64,000 nt of DNA from Piezodorus guildinii (taxonomy: Eukaryota > Arthropoda > Insecta > Hemiptera > Pentatomidae), in contig CM041294.1 in the NCBI GenBank assembly GCA_023052935.1, positions 82,384,974 through 82,448,973 on the forward strand. Reading direction: 5' to 3'. A model generated the notes under the pieces. The model was not told the DNA's origin. It ran no database searches and saw only the letters and a list, made by a program, of their open reading frames with translations. Shown here piece after piece: positions 40,101 to 50,308 of this stretch. A program made the translations under genes and the position numbers. Positions within the stretch are counted from its first letter, which is position 1. Every line of letters starts with the position of its first letter.

Positions 40101-41249
40101 TTCATAGGTAGTATGTTTGTACGTAGTGTATGGAGATAGGTATGGTGTATTCTATGCGGTGTAAAGCATCTAAATACATATAGTGGCACTTTATATAATC
40201 GATTTTCCTACATTGTAGTTTCCATTAAACTACATTCCATACACAAAGAATTAGCAAATAGTCTTTAATAATGTATAGGTTTTAACCATGTTGGAATGGC
40301 ATAACTTAGTGGTATATTCGGGCGTTGATGACCTAGCTGTTGTACGCCCTAAAACCAAACAAAACAAACAAACTTTGTGGTATATAATAATTCCTACTGT
40401 TATTTTTCGATGAAGTTTCATGTAAACTCAATTTGAGTTTTGAAAATTTATTTTTAGTAGGAAGATAAATACTGGGGTTAGGACATAAGGTAAATGTGCA
40501 TCAGATGTTTTTGTCAGAAAAATCAAGCATTTTATTAATTTTATGGGTTTTTTTTTCAATCCTCAACTGTTTAAAGAAGTGAGAAATATTTCTGAAGTGA
40601 AATAAATGGTTGACATTTTGATATAGTAGAGCTCATTGGCTGAGAGGCATTAATCAAACGTTCAGCGATCCTATTGGACAGCCAGCTCCATCATTCTGTC
40701 CAATAATAGCTCTTAAATGCCTGATATCTATATCAATGACGCCAATAGAAAACAATGCTTTTAAAAAATAATAAAAAAGATAGATTTGTTCATGGTATAG
40801 AATTATGTTATAGTTTTGATAGTTTTTTTTTCAAATATATAGTAGGTGAAAGAATTGCGATATTTAGAAACTTAAACCTCAATTTCAAACGGAAATATTC
40901 TTTTTGTACAATTTTAGGATTCAATTAAAATTAGGAATTGAATTATCTTTAATTTTGATTAAAGATAATTCAAATATGATTATATAAAATAATTGTTGAA
41001 CTAAATAACTAAAGGAAAAAGAAAAATATTTCTTTGTAAATAATATCACTTTTCCGCCAAATAAGCTTTAAATTATAAATATATAACATATGGTGGGAAT
41101 ATATAATTGAAAATTTATATAAAACCTTAGAAGTAATTAAAGAGTAAAAAATCCACTACTCTACTTTATTTATTGTAATTTATAGTTTCCACTTTTCGAT
41201 TATTTTATAAAACAGATTTTTCCACAATAATTATATAACACAAATCCTG
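40101..41249. other. Unassigned AT-rich sequence
   Basis: A small MR1-like piece at about 40838-40905 (GTAGGTGAAAGAATTGCGA); otherwise nothing recognised. Confidence 0.45.
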
Positions 41250-41358
41250 AAAGTCACATGTTCAAACCCGTCAGATGACCCTGGTTAGATCTGAGCGATG
41301 CCAGGTACTCGTTAAAGATTCTTATCCTAATCAAATCTAGGTAGGGAAAATTTGGGAC
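41250..41358 (+). mobile_element. SINE-A with internal deletion, interrupted by another SINE-A
   Basis: B box GTTCAAACCCG joined early to GATCTGAGCGATGCCAGGTACTCG; continues to AAAATTTGGGAC, where the younger SINE-A inserted. Confidence 0.85.
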
Positions 41359-41650
41359 GGGATTGCCTGTAGCATGGTAGTTAGCATAACAGCCTCCTAT
41401 GCCTAAGTTCCTGGGTTGAGACCCGCGGGTGGCTCTTGGGTTTTTTAATGGGAGTGAAAAATCCTTACTTATGTCGAATTTCCAAGGGGACGTGGTCCCG
41501 GTGGTTGGTCCCGATCCCATGCGATGTCAGGTACTCGTCAAAGATCCCTCTCCTAATTAAATATGGATAGAAAAATTTAGGACTCCCACTGTAGCATCGT
41601 CCGATTAGCCACAGCAGCATAAAAGGACGTTAAATAAATAAACAAACAAC
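41359..41650 (+). mobile_element. Full-length SINE-A, 292 bp, nested, 9-bp TSD
   Basis: The best-delimited copy. TSD ATTTGGGAC at 41350-41358 and 41651-41659. The tRNA-like head starts GGGATTGCCTGTAGCATGG (A box TAGCATGGTAG) with B box region GGGTTGAGACCC. Head and 3' acceptor-like sequence can pair (GGGATCACC/GGTGGTCC in better copies). The unique body is about 190 bp and the tail AAATAAATAAACAAACAAC. Pol III transcription with LINE-driven insertion is the standard model. Confidence 0.95.
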
Positions 41651-41659
41651 ATTTGGGAC

Positions 41660-42046
41660 TCCAATAATTGAACGGTTAATCTTCGATCACATATCCCTGA
41701 TAATTACTAAGTTAATTACTTCATTTATATCCAGTATATTATAATTAGCATTAATTATACTATTTATAATCGTGAAGCCATCTATCAATGAGAATATGAA
41801 CGCTCTGTACAGAAGCAGATTTAATAGCAATTATATGAATAATATTTAATACCAGTGGATAGTGCATCGTACTACTGATCTTGAGCTCACGCATCGCAGC
41901 CTTTATAAAGTGGGTACCCAAAAGAATTTTAGATTGAAATTTGACAAAATGTTTTTGGTAATCTTTCGGAATAGAACCAATTATATTATATATTATAAAT
42001 ATAGTGTATCTCTCTCTAATTAACTATAAATACATTTATTGTATTT
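41660..42046. other. Unassigned AT-rich sequence
   Basis: Starts with a few bases of the older SINE-A; the rest is not recognised. Confidence 0.45.
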
Positions 42047-42059
42047 ACATAAATGAATT

Positions 42060-42777
42060 CCGCCAATTCCTCTCTCCAGCGTACTTCCTATTAATTCGTT
42101 CTATCTTTCTGATAGAACCTTCAAAGTTAACCATAACCTTTCTTACTCATCCGTATTCACTCAGTCAACCGGTGTATCGAAATGTAGTATCCTGGGTTCG
42201 TTCCTTAACACGGTGTATACAACTGATATTCCCTTCCATCCAAGCACTATCTTTACTTCCTACGACGATGACACATGTGTGCTATCTGTGAATAATGATT
42301 CTGTTACTGCATCACAAATCCTACAGAACCATCTATCAGCCATTGCAGAATAGTGTCAAAACTGGAGAATTAAAATAAATCCTAACAAATCCCATCAAAT
42401 CACCTTCACTCTACGTCGTAAACCTATGATTTTCTGTCCCACCGTATCCTTTAACAATATCCTACTTACTCCTGTTGAACAGATTCGGTACTTAGGACTC
42501 CACCTCGACAAACACCTCACATGGAATCCTCATACTAGACTCCCTGTCCACTCTAACCCCCTTATACGTGACCTCTCCTCCATATCTATTCCAGACAACC
42601 CACCGAGGCGCCTTAAAAGAAGATGGCCAAGAGAATTCCTAACATAAATTAGACATTAGAGTGCTACCAATGGGTAGTTTCTTCACAGGACTACCATGTG
42701 TTCTAATCATATATCAAGTCTATTTACGTGTTGTATAGATTTAATACAATTGTAAATTTCTTTAAATAAATAAAAAA
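42060..42777 (+). mobile_element. 5'-truncated Jockey LINE (Jky-1) with about 320-bp internal deletion
   Basis: Distal RT up to NPHTRL, then directly PVHSNPLIRDLSS...RRLKRRWPREFLT. The deletion junction is GAC/TCCC with short microhomology. Several stops and indels precede it. TSD-like ACATAAATGAATT (42047-42059) and ACATTAATGAATT (42778-42790), 12 of 13 matching. Confidence 0.9.
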
Positions 42778-42790
42778 CATTAATGAATTA

Positions 42791-43648
42791 AACAAATATT
42801 CGGTTTAGTTTATTTTTTTCATTCGGTTTTTGATTTTATTATAAATAATTGATTGATTGATTAACCAGTTTATATTTGTCTAAAAATATATTTATATTAA
42901 ATATTTAATTAACGGTAATCTAATAAAATTGGATCACGTAAAGTATGATCACAAAAGTTACTATAGTTGAGTAGTGCCAAGACCAAAACAGACTTGTTAA
43001 ATAGCTACTGCTTACAATAATATTCCTCCGAATTTTGAGTTATTCTCACACAAATCCTACAATCAAATTGAAGTATTACTAAAATGTTTAAACATGGACG
43101 AAATCTCTCAGTGAGCAAAAAATTGCTGAATTATTAAATTCAAATTACTTAGCTAATTAATTAAATTAATTAATTAGCAAAAGATATATCGTCTTATTTA
43201 TTCTTGATCTTTATATTATTATTGTTCCAAAAATCTGAACCTATCCGATTAACGAACAATTGTTATCATTTTTTTACGCTTAGTAAATAATCTCATTATT
43301 TCTTAATAAGATTTTTAATTTGTTAATTGTTAATATTCTTAATTGTTTATATTATATACTTTCTTTGACCTTACTGGAGAATATTTAAGATCAGAGAGAT
43401 GTTAAAACAGCATAAAAAAAACAAACAAACCACCAGAGACCCCTCGACACTGAACAGAAACGATGCTATGTATACAAAACTTAGACCTCTGGCGTTATTC
43501 AAGTTTGGATTCCACTTTAATCTGAAGTAATACAAATAACTTCTATTTAATTCTATTGAATGAAATACGCTCATTAAAATTTGGAATGTCATTTTTTTAA
43601 TAAAATGCACGTTTTAGGGTTTTTTAAGTCGGAATAATCCAGTTTTGA
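42791..43648. other. Unassigned AT-rich sequence
   Basis: No feature recognised. Confidence 0.45.
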
Positions 43649-43722
43649 TTTGTTTTTTTAAATCATTTAATGTCACTTTATGCTACTGTAGCTAATCGGA
43701 CGATGGAGGTTACAAGTTCTGT
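43649..43722 (-). mobile_element. SINE-A 3' end fragment
   Basis: TTTAATGTCACTTTATGCTACTGTAGCTAATCGGACGATGG. Confidence 0.75.
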
Positions 43723-43889
43723 GAGATCAACTCCTCACTGTATCTCCAACAATTTTCATCAGAATTACAATATATCTTTATATGAAAAAAAATACTATGT
43801 CTTCCACAAATTATATACAAATAACTTTCATGCAAAGTGTTAATAATGATGTGAGTCTAGATATTTTACTCAAAACAATAAAAAGAACA

Positions 43890-43985
43890 AGCAAAATCTG
43901 GTGCGGACAACACACGACTTTCACTTAACCCGGCAGTTTAAATCAATTAAAGAATTTAAAGATTAAAACAGTATTAAATTAATTT
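43890..43985 (-). repeat. MR1 repeat, terminal fragment
   Basis: AAAATCTGGTGCGGACAACACACGACTTTCACTTAAC shows that the MR1 family extends past the 12-bp inverted ends. Confidence 0.65.
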
Positions 43986-43989
43986 AAAT

Positions 43990-44135
43990 AAAAACCCCCA
44001 TAGCTGAATGCCACAAGTCCAAATAGGTATGATAATCGTTGTTTAAATAAGTTGTTATAGTAAAGAGAGAGTTATGATCCTTTGTCAAGTGTTTTAGTAT
44101 TCGATATCTACGAGCAGTTTCTTGTATGAGGATTA
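43990..44135 (-). mobile_element. Decayed Jockey fragment
   Basis: CCCATAGCTGAATGCCACAAGTCCAAATAGGTATGATAATCG and GATATCTACGAGCAGTTTCTTG match the antisense WTYGIELWG and ETARRY regions. Confidence 0.75.
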
Positions 44136-44702
44136 AATTTAAATATTACAAAACAAATCAAATTAAAAAAATACAAAACAATATAACACTAATAACCAAT
44201 AATTAAAATAGCGAACGCACTTATTCGATATGTCAAGGACCACACAGTGAAAGTTAAGCAATTTTAAAACGAGTTTATTATTACTATTTACTCTGAACTT
44301 CCGACAAGAGAATAGATTGATGTGGATTCCATCCTTCTCAAGGACCCTATTACCGAAGACGCTGCCTCAGGAGCTATCCTCATTGAACTAGACCTCAAAG
44401 TATACATTTCGATTCCGTAACATCAAACGGGGTCCTGTATAATAAATGTAAATTAAAGGGTTTTGCGGTATAATTTGGAGATTGTATGAGAAGAGCGTGT
44501 ACAGTAAGCCGAGCTTAAAGACCTTGAACATAATAGTGAGCGGTAGGATCAGCTGGTAAGTGGCTACCTTCACCCGCCAAAGGTTACCATGCTATCCTCT
44601 TCGTAGCATCTGCTGCGTCTCTTCTTAATGCGGTAGTTAGCGTTTGATAGCATAATAACAGTTATAGCTATTAAATGGTGTCTAAATGTTTACGCAAGAT
44701 TT
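44136..44702. other. Unassigned sequence; possible tRNA-like patch
   Basis: GGATCAGCTGGTAAGTGGCTACC...GCCAAAGGTTACC (44549-44590) loosely resembles an A-box region but lacks a clear B box. Confidence 0.3.
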
Positions 44703-45395
44703 AATATTATTGTTATTTATTAAAACTGCGTACAAACATAGAAACATACAAAATGGACATGATAGGCATGAGAAAAATCTACCCAGTGGTAGCACTTCAA
44801 AGATTATTCAGATAAGTAGGTCTCGAGGCCATCGTCTTTTCAGCCATCTCAGAGGATGATCAGGAATCAGATTGCGGACAAGTGGGTTTGGGTAGGCTGG
44901 TAATTTGGAGTGAAAGGATGTATATCTAATCCGGGCTAAGCCTGCAACTAATGGGATATGCAGGTCTTCATGGATTATTTATTGGTGACTATGTAAGGGG
45001 CATTTAGGATCTTTCGGAATATTTTGGATTGCAAGGATTGAATGCGAGAGGAATTTGATGGCTTGTTGGATCCCCATAGTTCAATTCTATATGTCCAAAT
45101 AGGCCTAAGTATGGTAATATAAATTAGTTTTTTTGTAGTAGGTGGGAAGTTTTGAACGTTTGTAAAAAAAATGTGTAATAAACTGCGAGCTGTTTCTTTT
45201 CGTTTCAGTCTAGTGTGAGGATTCCAAGTAAGTCGTCTGTCAAGATGCAGTCCAAGGTACCGGATCTGTTCAACTGAGGTGCGTGGAATATTGCCAAAGG
45301 ATAGACAGGCATATACAGGTTTGCGGCGAAGGGCGGAGGTAATTTGGTGTGATTTAGTAGGGATTGATTTTGATCCATCACTTATGACACAAATT
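44703..45395 (-). mobile_element. Jockey LINE tail (Jky-1), diverged
   Basis: Minus frame with SHQITSALRRKP, EQIRYLGLHLDRRLTWNPHTRLKRKETARS, RPIWTYRIELWGSNKPSNSSRIQSLQSK and APYIVTNK. Starts downstream of YADD. Frameshifts toward the 3' UTR. Confidence 0.88.
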
Positions 45396-46370
45396 GACTC
45401 AGCCACGGGCTCCCCTACTATAGATTTTAGATTCATTAAATTGAAATGAGGCGCTGTTTTTTGGTCAACAGCTCAGTAAGGAGGTGATTAAGGTAAACTA
45501 AAAGCCTCAGCTTTGATCAAAGTATAACGGCAGTACAAAAATAATAATAATAATTATAATAAGAAAATAAATAAATAAAACTGCTCAGACCGTGAGTAAA
45601 TCAAAGCGAAAAAAAAAGAAAGAAAAAATTAAAACAATTTCCTTAAAGAGAAACAAACAAAAGTAAAGCAGAGTGTGTGAAAGTGAAAGAGAGTGACCAT
45701 AATAGAAGGTGAAATTAGCACGCACCGAGAGGTCCTTTGTAGCCTTCCCGAGAAAGGACACAGATCCAGGGCTATTATATCCTCCAGGACCTCTTTCAGT
45801 TCTCTCCTTCTACGGCCAAAGAAAACTCACCCAAAAGTAGAACTTTCCTTACCACAAACCAGAATTCCTGGTCTATGAAATTCTAAACATGGTACTCCAA
45901 TGAAACCTCACTTAGAGGACTGTCACCGTTACGATCGATTTGTCCGTTAAAGATGGGTGTCCTCAGATAAGAGGGGAACAACTGCTCATTACATATTTCG
46001 TTACTAAATTATTACATATTACATAAAACTTATTACATACATGTATAGGTTAAACAAAGTCGGTTGTTAAACAAAATTATTAAATAGATGCATGTGTTAA
46101 AACGAAACTACTCCGTTTTGCCCCCAATGTTTTAGTACCCACTTTATAAAGGCTAGGTGTGCCCCAGGAGGGTCTCCATTCTCCAAGATCGCTCCAAGGC
46201 TGAAATAACAGAATAAATAATTCAGAAATTCAGTTCATAAAGGTAATATATCCATTCTAGGAAATTTTATAGGAAGCGCAAAAATCTCTCATTACTATAT
46301 TATTAAGCCAACTTATTTGATTCTTTCTGCATTAAAATCTAGAATGATTTTATTTATTTATTTATTTTTT
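45396..46370. other. Unassigned; GC-richer patch at 45690-45960
   Basis: A 61-codon plus frame (45693-45878) crosses the patch; I recognise no domain and cannot call an exon. Confidence 0.35.
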
Positions 46371-47045
46371 TTACTTTCATCTACCTATATATGATATATA
46401 CAGTAAAGTATAAAGTATTGCGATCGTGAAATTTTCGAATTCTAGTTTTCAACGGAAATACACGTTTTTACTGTCTTCTGACTCCAAGAGAACAAGTCTG
46501 TGTTATAAGTATAGCACATATTAGTATAGGTTAAGTCGTACAAAACTGAAATTTTATATTTGAGACATCTGTACGCCTGAGAAGTTATAGCACCTTTTTT
46601 CATTACAATTTGCGAACTAGAAGATCCACTCTATACACCTTTTTATGATTTACTTAAAAACGGCTATAACGATTTTGTTTAGAGTTCCTTTATTGGTGTG
46701 AAATTTAATGGAGTTTAATATTATGTATGTTTCGTTCTGATTGAAATAGTTCGACAGGGCTTAAATGACGATTTTTGAAATTTTCTTTTTATTAACTAAC
46801 TTTAATTTTGAAGATTCGAAAAAAACATATAAACTTATAATAAATGATAATAAACGAGTAATTATATAAGTTAGGCGAATTCGACATCCATAGAAAGGAG
46901 AAAAGATATTTTTTTTTTCTTATTTGTACATAAGAACAGTAATATAGGTGTAGATGTATAATATACCGTTGGAAAGCTAATTTAGAAAAAATATTATCGT
47001 ATGTACAATGCTGCAAAATGTAACGCAAAATGAAGAAAAGGGTTT
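46371..47045 (+). repeat. MR1 repeat copy, 3' part missing
   Basis: ACTTTCATCTACCTATATATGATATATACAGTAAAG start, GGGCTTAAATGACGA, TTCGACATCCATAGAAAGGAGAAAAG, TATACCGTTGGAAAGCTAA. Confidence 0.78.
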
Positions 47046-47159
47046 ACACTTAGGTGATTATTGGAGATCATTTCTAGATGAAGAAATATGAAAAAAATTC
47101 TGTGTATGTGTGTGGCAAATCAGGCTCAAAAACGAGTCATTGAAGTCATTATGGATCAA

Positions 47160-47680
47160 AATTAATCCTGGAGTGACCATATCTATATGCTACAGGTCTC
47201 TTCTCTCATTTTCCTCCAGTTTGACTACTGTTGCCTCGTGTATGATGGGCTGTCTGATATAATAAAGTTAGATATGAGACTTTAAAGACTACTGAATTGT
47301 TTCATTAGATTCACATGTGGAATTCCTAGACGCTCCAATGTTTCTAGTAGGTGTACCATGTTGAACTGTCTCTATCCCTCTTTCCGTTGAAATACCTCCT
47401 TGGTGTCTATCTTTTCCGATTTTTCAACACAAAAAACCTCCTTATATTATCGATATGCTTGCCACATGTTCCTCTGTCCATTCAGTAAACACTGATCCCA
47501 ACCCATAAACTTGTATATACCTTCCCACAGATCCGCCTCCTTCAAAATATTCCTAGTCATTCGTGCTACCCTATTTTGAAATTTCTTGCCTATATACATT
47601 CGTAAAATCTTATCATTATCCACTTTTAAACGTCAGCTATTTATCCTTAACTCTCAATCTTCTCAACATATGTAATATCT
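47160..47680 (+). pseudogene. CR1-like LINE RT C-terminal fragment
   Basis: Reads QFDYCCLVYDGLSDII, NCFIRFTCGIPRRSNVS and related pieces, corresponding to the FDYCS..Y..L and CIRF..G.....HV regions of non-LTR RT thumb domains. It is broken by several stops. Distinct from the 13- and 56-kb fragments. Confidence 0.65.
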
Positions 47681-47917
47681 CAAGCTATAAATGATGACAC
47701 AAGCTATGAATGACATTTGTAATGTACTTTTTTGTTAGTCTTAGGGCACTACTCGTCCTAGAATAAAATATATTTTCATTCTTTAATTCATAAGAGTGTT
47801 AAATAATTAATAAATCTTACCGTATGGTATATTTGTTTATAGAGTTACTTCCGATGTTATTTATAAACTAAGAAAAGCCAGAATGAAGAATGGATGTGAG
47901 ATGACGGCTGCCGTTAC
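47681..47917. other. Unassigned sequence
   Basis: No feature recognised. Confidence 0.4.
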
Positions 47918-47980
47918 ACCGGTTACGTAAGGTCGTTATTTCGTAACCGGTTCCATCTATGACAGTTACAAATGGAACTA
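47918..47980. other. Two adjacent perfect hairpins
   Basis: ACCGGTTACG (47918-47927) with CGTAACCGGT (47942-47951), 10 bp; then GTTCCAT with ATGGAAC, 7 bp. Function unknown. Confidence 0.6.
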
Positions 47981-48475
47981 CAAATAACACTTTAGTTCCT
48001 CGGTGCTTTATCAGTCTCACTAACGGCCACTATCCCAGCTAATACAGACTCTCTTCACAAGTTCCCGGTATTTATTAGCTATAAGATCCTTTCGATGTTA
48101 TATTTATCGATATTGAGTATCGATCAATAAAGTACGTTGAGCTTAAAGGTCATCTTTTAGATGTAATCCATCATTTCCTTGCAAATTATAATATAATGAA
48201 CGTAAGTTGGTTATTTATTTGAAATAATTCCATATTTTTAAGACCTGACAGTAGGAATAAGATGTAGGAAGGCAAGGTGTTAACAGATATGGCGAACAAT
48301 CCTGATGATGTCACTGGTCCTTAGGTTCTTTGTTTTGTTTTATGTGGATTATAGTAAATGTTTATAATATATTGTACACAATAATTAATATAAACTATGC
48401 ATTTTTCGAATTATTTAAACAATGTAATAAAATTATGAATGAAAAAATAAAGATAGGATTATAATGGGTGGAGTA
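47981..48475. other. Unassigned sequence
   Basis: No feature recognised. Confidence 0.4.
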
Positions 48476-48533
48476 ATCAGGAGTCAGTCTTTTTCGTAAT
48501 ATTTTTAATTTTGCCGACGTTTCGGATGGACAG
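48476..48533 (-). repeat. Fragment sharing CCGACGTTTCGG with the foldback element
   Basis: CAGGAGTCAGTC...TTTTGCCGACGTTTCGG; compare 8581-8640 and 15915-15926. Confidence 0.45.
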
Positions 48534-48690
48534 AGGATTTGAATTGTAGGAGGTCAAAAATGTATGATGGACGGCGGAATTGGATAACTTGGTAAAGGAA
48601 TGACGCAAGGAAATACATGCGACGATTGGAAGAGTAAAGCCACTTCAACTCGCCATAAAATTGGGATACGGAGGTGTACCTAGGGACCCC
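48534..48690 (-). pseudogene. CR1-like LINE fragment, same family as 13370-13690
   Basis: GACAGAGGATTTGAATTGTAGGAGGTC...GATGGACGGCGGAATTGGATAAC...GATTGGAAGAGTAAAGCCA matches 13553-13680 closely. Confidence 0.75.
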
Positions 48691-48722
48691 GAAGATGAAT
48701 CGGACAAAGCAATTAATTAAGC

Positions 48723-48726
<4 letters not shown>

Positions 48727-48793
<67 letters not shown>
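48727..48793. repeat. (TA)n microsatellite
   Basis: About 33 TA repeats. Confidence 0.98.
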
Positions 48794-48797
<4 letters not shown>

Positions 48798-49451
48798 CTC
48801 ATTTAGTAGTACTGAACAGTAGTCGAGTAGTCTGAACAGATAATTTATTTTTATCAATAAGCCATTTTTTCATCTCCACCAAGGTTTATAAATATAAAGT
48901 CCAGTCATTCTGATCTGCAAACCCGCTTAACTTATTACGTCAATGTCATTGGTCCTTTTTATGTTAATTAGATAGATGTGTCAGGAGTCTTTCGTGATGA
49001 AAAATAAATAAATTAATAAAAATTAGTCACTTTTTTGGGACAAAATAGAAAATTAATAGAAAAAAAAAGGACTGGGTTTATCAAAATGCACGATGTAAAC
49101 AAGAACTGTTTATTTGGACTGAAGAAAAATATATAACAAATGTATTGTACAAATAAATAATTAATTATTTAATTTAAATACACATCAATAATACATCGTT
49201 AATAGTTGATTATGTAATGGGTATTCTATAAGTCTCTTCCTTGATTTTTCAAAATCAATTGATAATTTTTGCTGTTTGAAGTTGATTACCTTTACTATAA
49301 ACTATCAATTCAATAAACTTCATCTATCCATTAGGAAGCCTCGTTATGCACCCTTTCCAAAAATGTTGAGACTAATTTCCAAGATATTCAATCAGGACAA
49401 ATTTCAAATAATTTGTTTTAATAAGTTTAAATAATTCCAATAAGTTTAAGT

Positions 49452-49455
<4 letters not shown>
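48794..49455. other. Unassigned AT-rich sequence
   Basis: No feature recognised. Confidence 0.45.
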
Positions 49456-49497
<42 letters not shown>

Positions 49498-49544
49498 TAT
49501 ATATAAATAGTATAATATATATAGATATAATATATATATATAAA

Positions 49545-49608
<64 letters not shown>
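49456..49608. repeat. (TA)n array, target of the Gypsy insertion
   Basis: Interrupted TA array starting AGTAATAATATATA and running to the LTR. A second (AT)n array begins with the same AGTAATAAT on the far side of the element. Confidence 0.95.
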
Positions 49609-49610
<2 letters not shown>

Positions 49611-49801
49611 TTATGAAGACTCGGATAATTTAAATTAAAAAAATAAAAATAAATGAGAGAAAGGGATGCGTAAATAACTCACACGGCAACTGTGTTAAGA
49701 CTGACTTTATTCTATATAAATCCTCTATTTATACATTGTCTCTTTGTTTACATGATAAGAGTTGGTATTAAGCTGATACCGACTCGCCTCGGTCCATAAC
49801 T
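49609..49801 (-). repeat. 3' LTR, complete, 193 bp
   Basis: On plus it begins AGTTATG and ends CATAACT, a 7-bp terminal inverted repeat, the AGT...ACT style of Gypsy LTRs. TATA box TATAAATA (minus, 49733-49726), initiator TCAGTC (49704-49699) 31 nt downstream, and AATAAA (49711-49706) just before it. Confidence 0.93.
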
Positions 49802-49813
49802 CCCCCCCGCCAG
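49802..49813 (-). promoter_or_regulatory. Polypurine tract
   Basis: On the minus strand TGGCGGGGGGG directly abuts the 3' LTR start AGTTATGG, the expected position of the plus-strand primer. Confidence 0.8.
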
Positions 49814-50308
49814 TTTACGAACATCCCTCGTAAACTTACAGATCAAAGCGGGGAGCCGGTGCGATCGGTCAGCCGACAAAACATAATGTAAAGAAAGAAA
49901 AATACATAACTAAACTCTGAAAAGAACATAATAGACAATAGTAAAATAGGAATCAAAATAATATACAATAAGAAGAAACTCTGTAAAGAACATACTATAC
50001 AATAGCACAATAAGAATCAACATAATATACAATAATACAATAAGAAGAAACTCTGTAAAGAACATACTATACAATAGCACAATAAGAATCAACATAATAT
50101 ACAATAATATAACCGGAATAAACTCCGAAAAGAACATAAATACAATAAAAAAGGAAAAGAAAATCTCTCTAACAATTAGCAAGAAACAAAATTTATAACA
50201 CATATGTCAAACTCGGAAAAGAAAGGAAGCACAGCACAAACCAAAAATAAATAAGAAATAAAGAAAGAAACACTGATTAACGTCGAGCCGACGGGGCAAA
50301 CCTGGTCC
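49814..50308 (-). repeat. 3' non-coding region with 72-bp tandem repeats
   Basis: Units at 49969-50040 and 50041-50112 are near identical, with degenerate flanking half units. Since 72 is divisible by 3, a 97-codon minus frame (49910-50203) reads as a repeated hydrophobic LLYIMLILIVLLYSMFF motif. Probably incidental rather than an env remnant. Confidence 0.8.

Noticed and set aside
47160..47680. Host gene exon suggested by coding-like text
   Set aside because: The readable segments align in order with a LINE RT thumb region and are broken by stops.
48300..48330. Hammerhead core from CTGATGA at 48302
   Set aside because: No GAAA box or closing stems follow.
49910..50203. env remnant of the Gypsy element
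   Set aside because: The hydrophobic frame is produced by 72-bp tandem units; no signal peptide, cleavage site or cysteine pattern.
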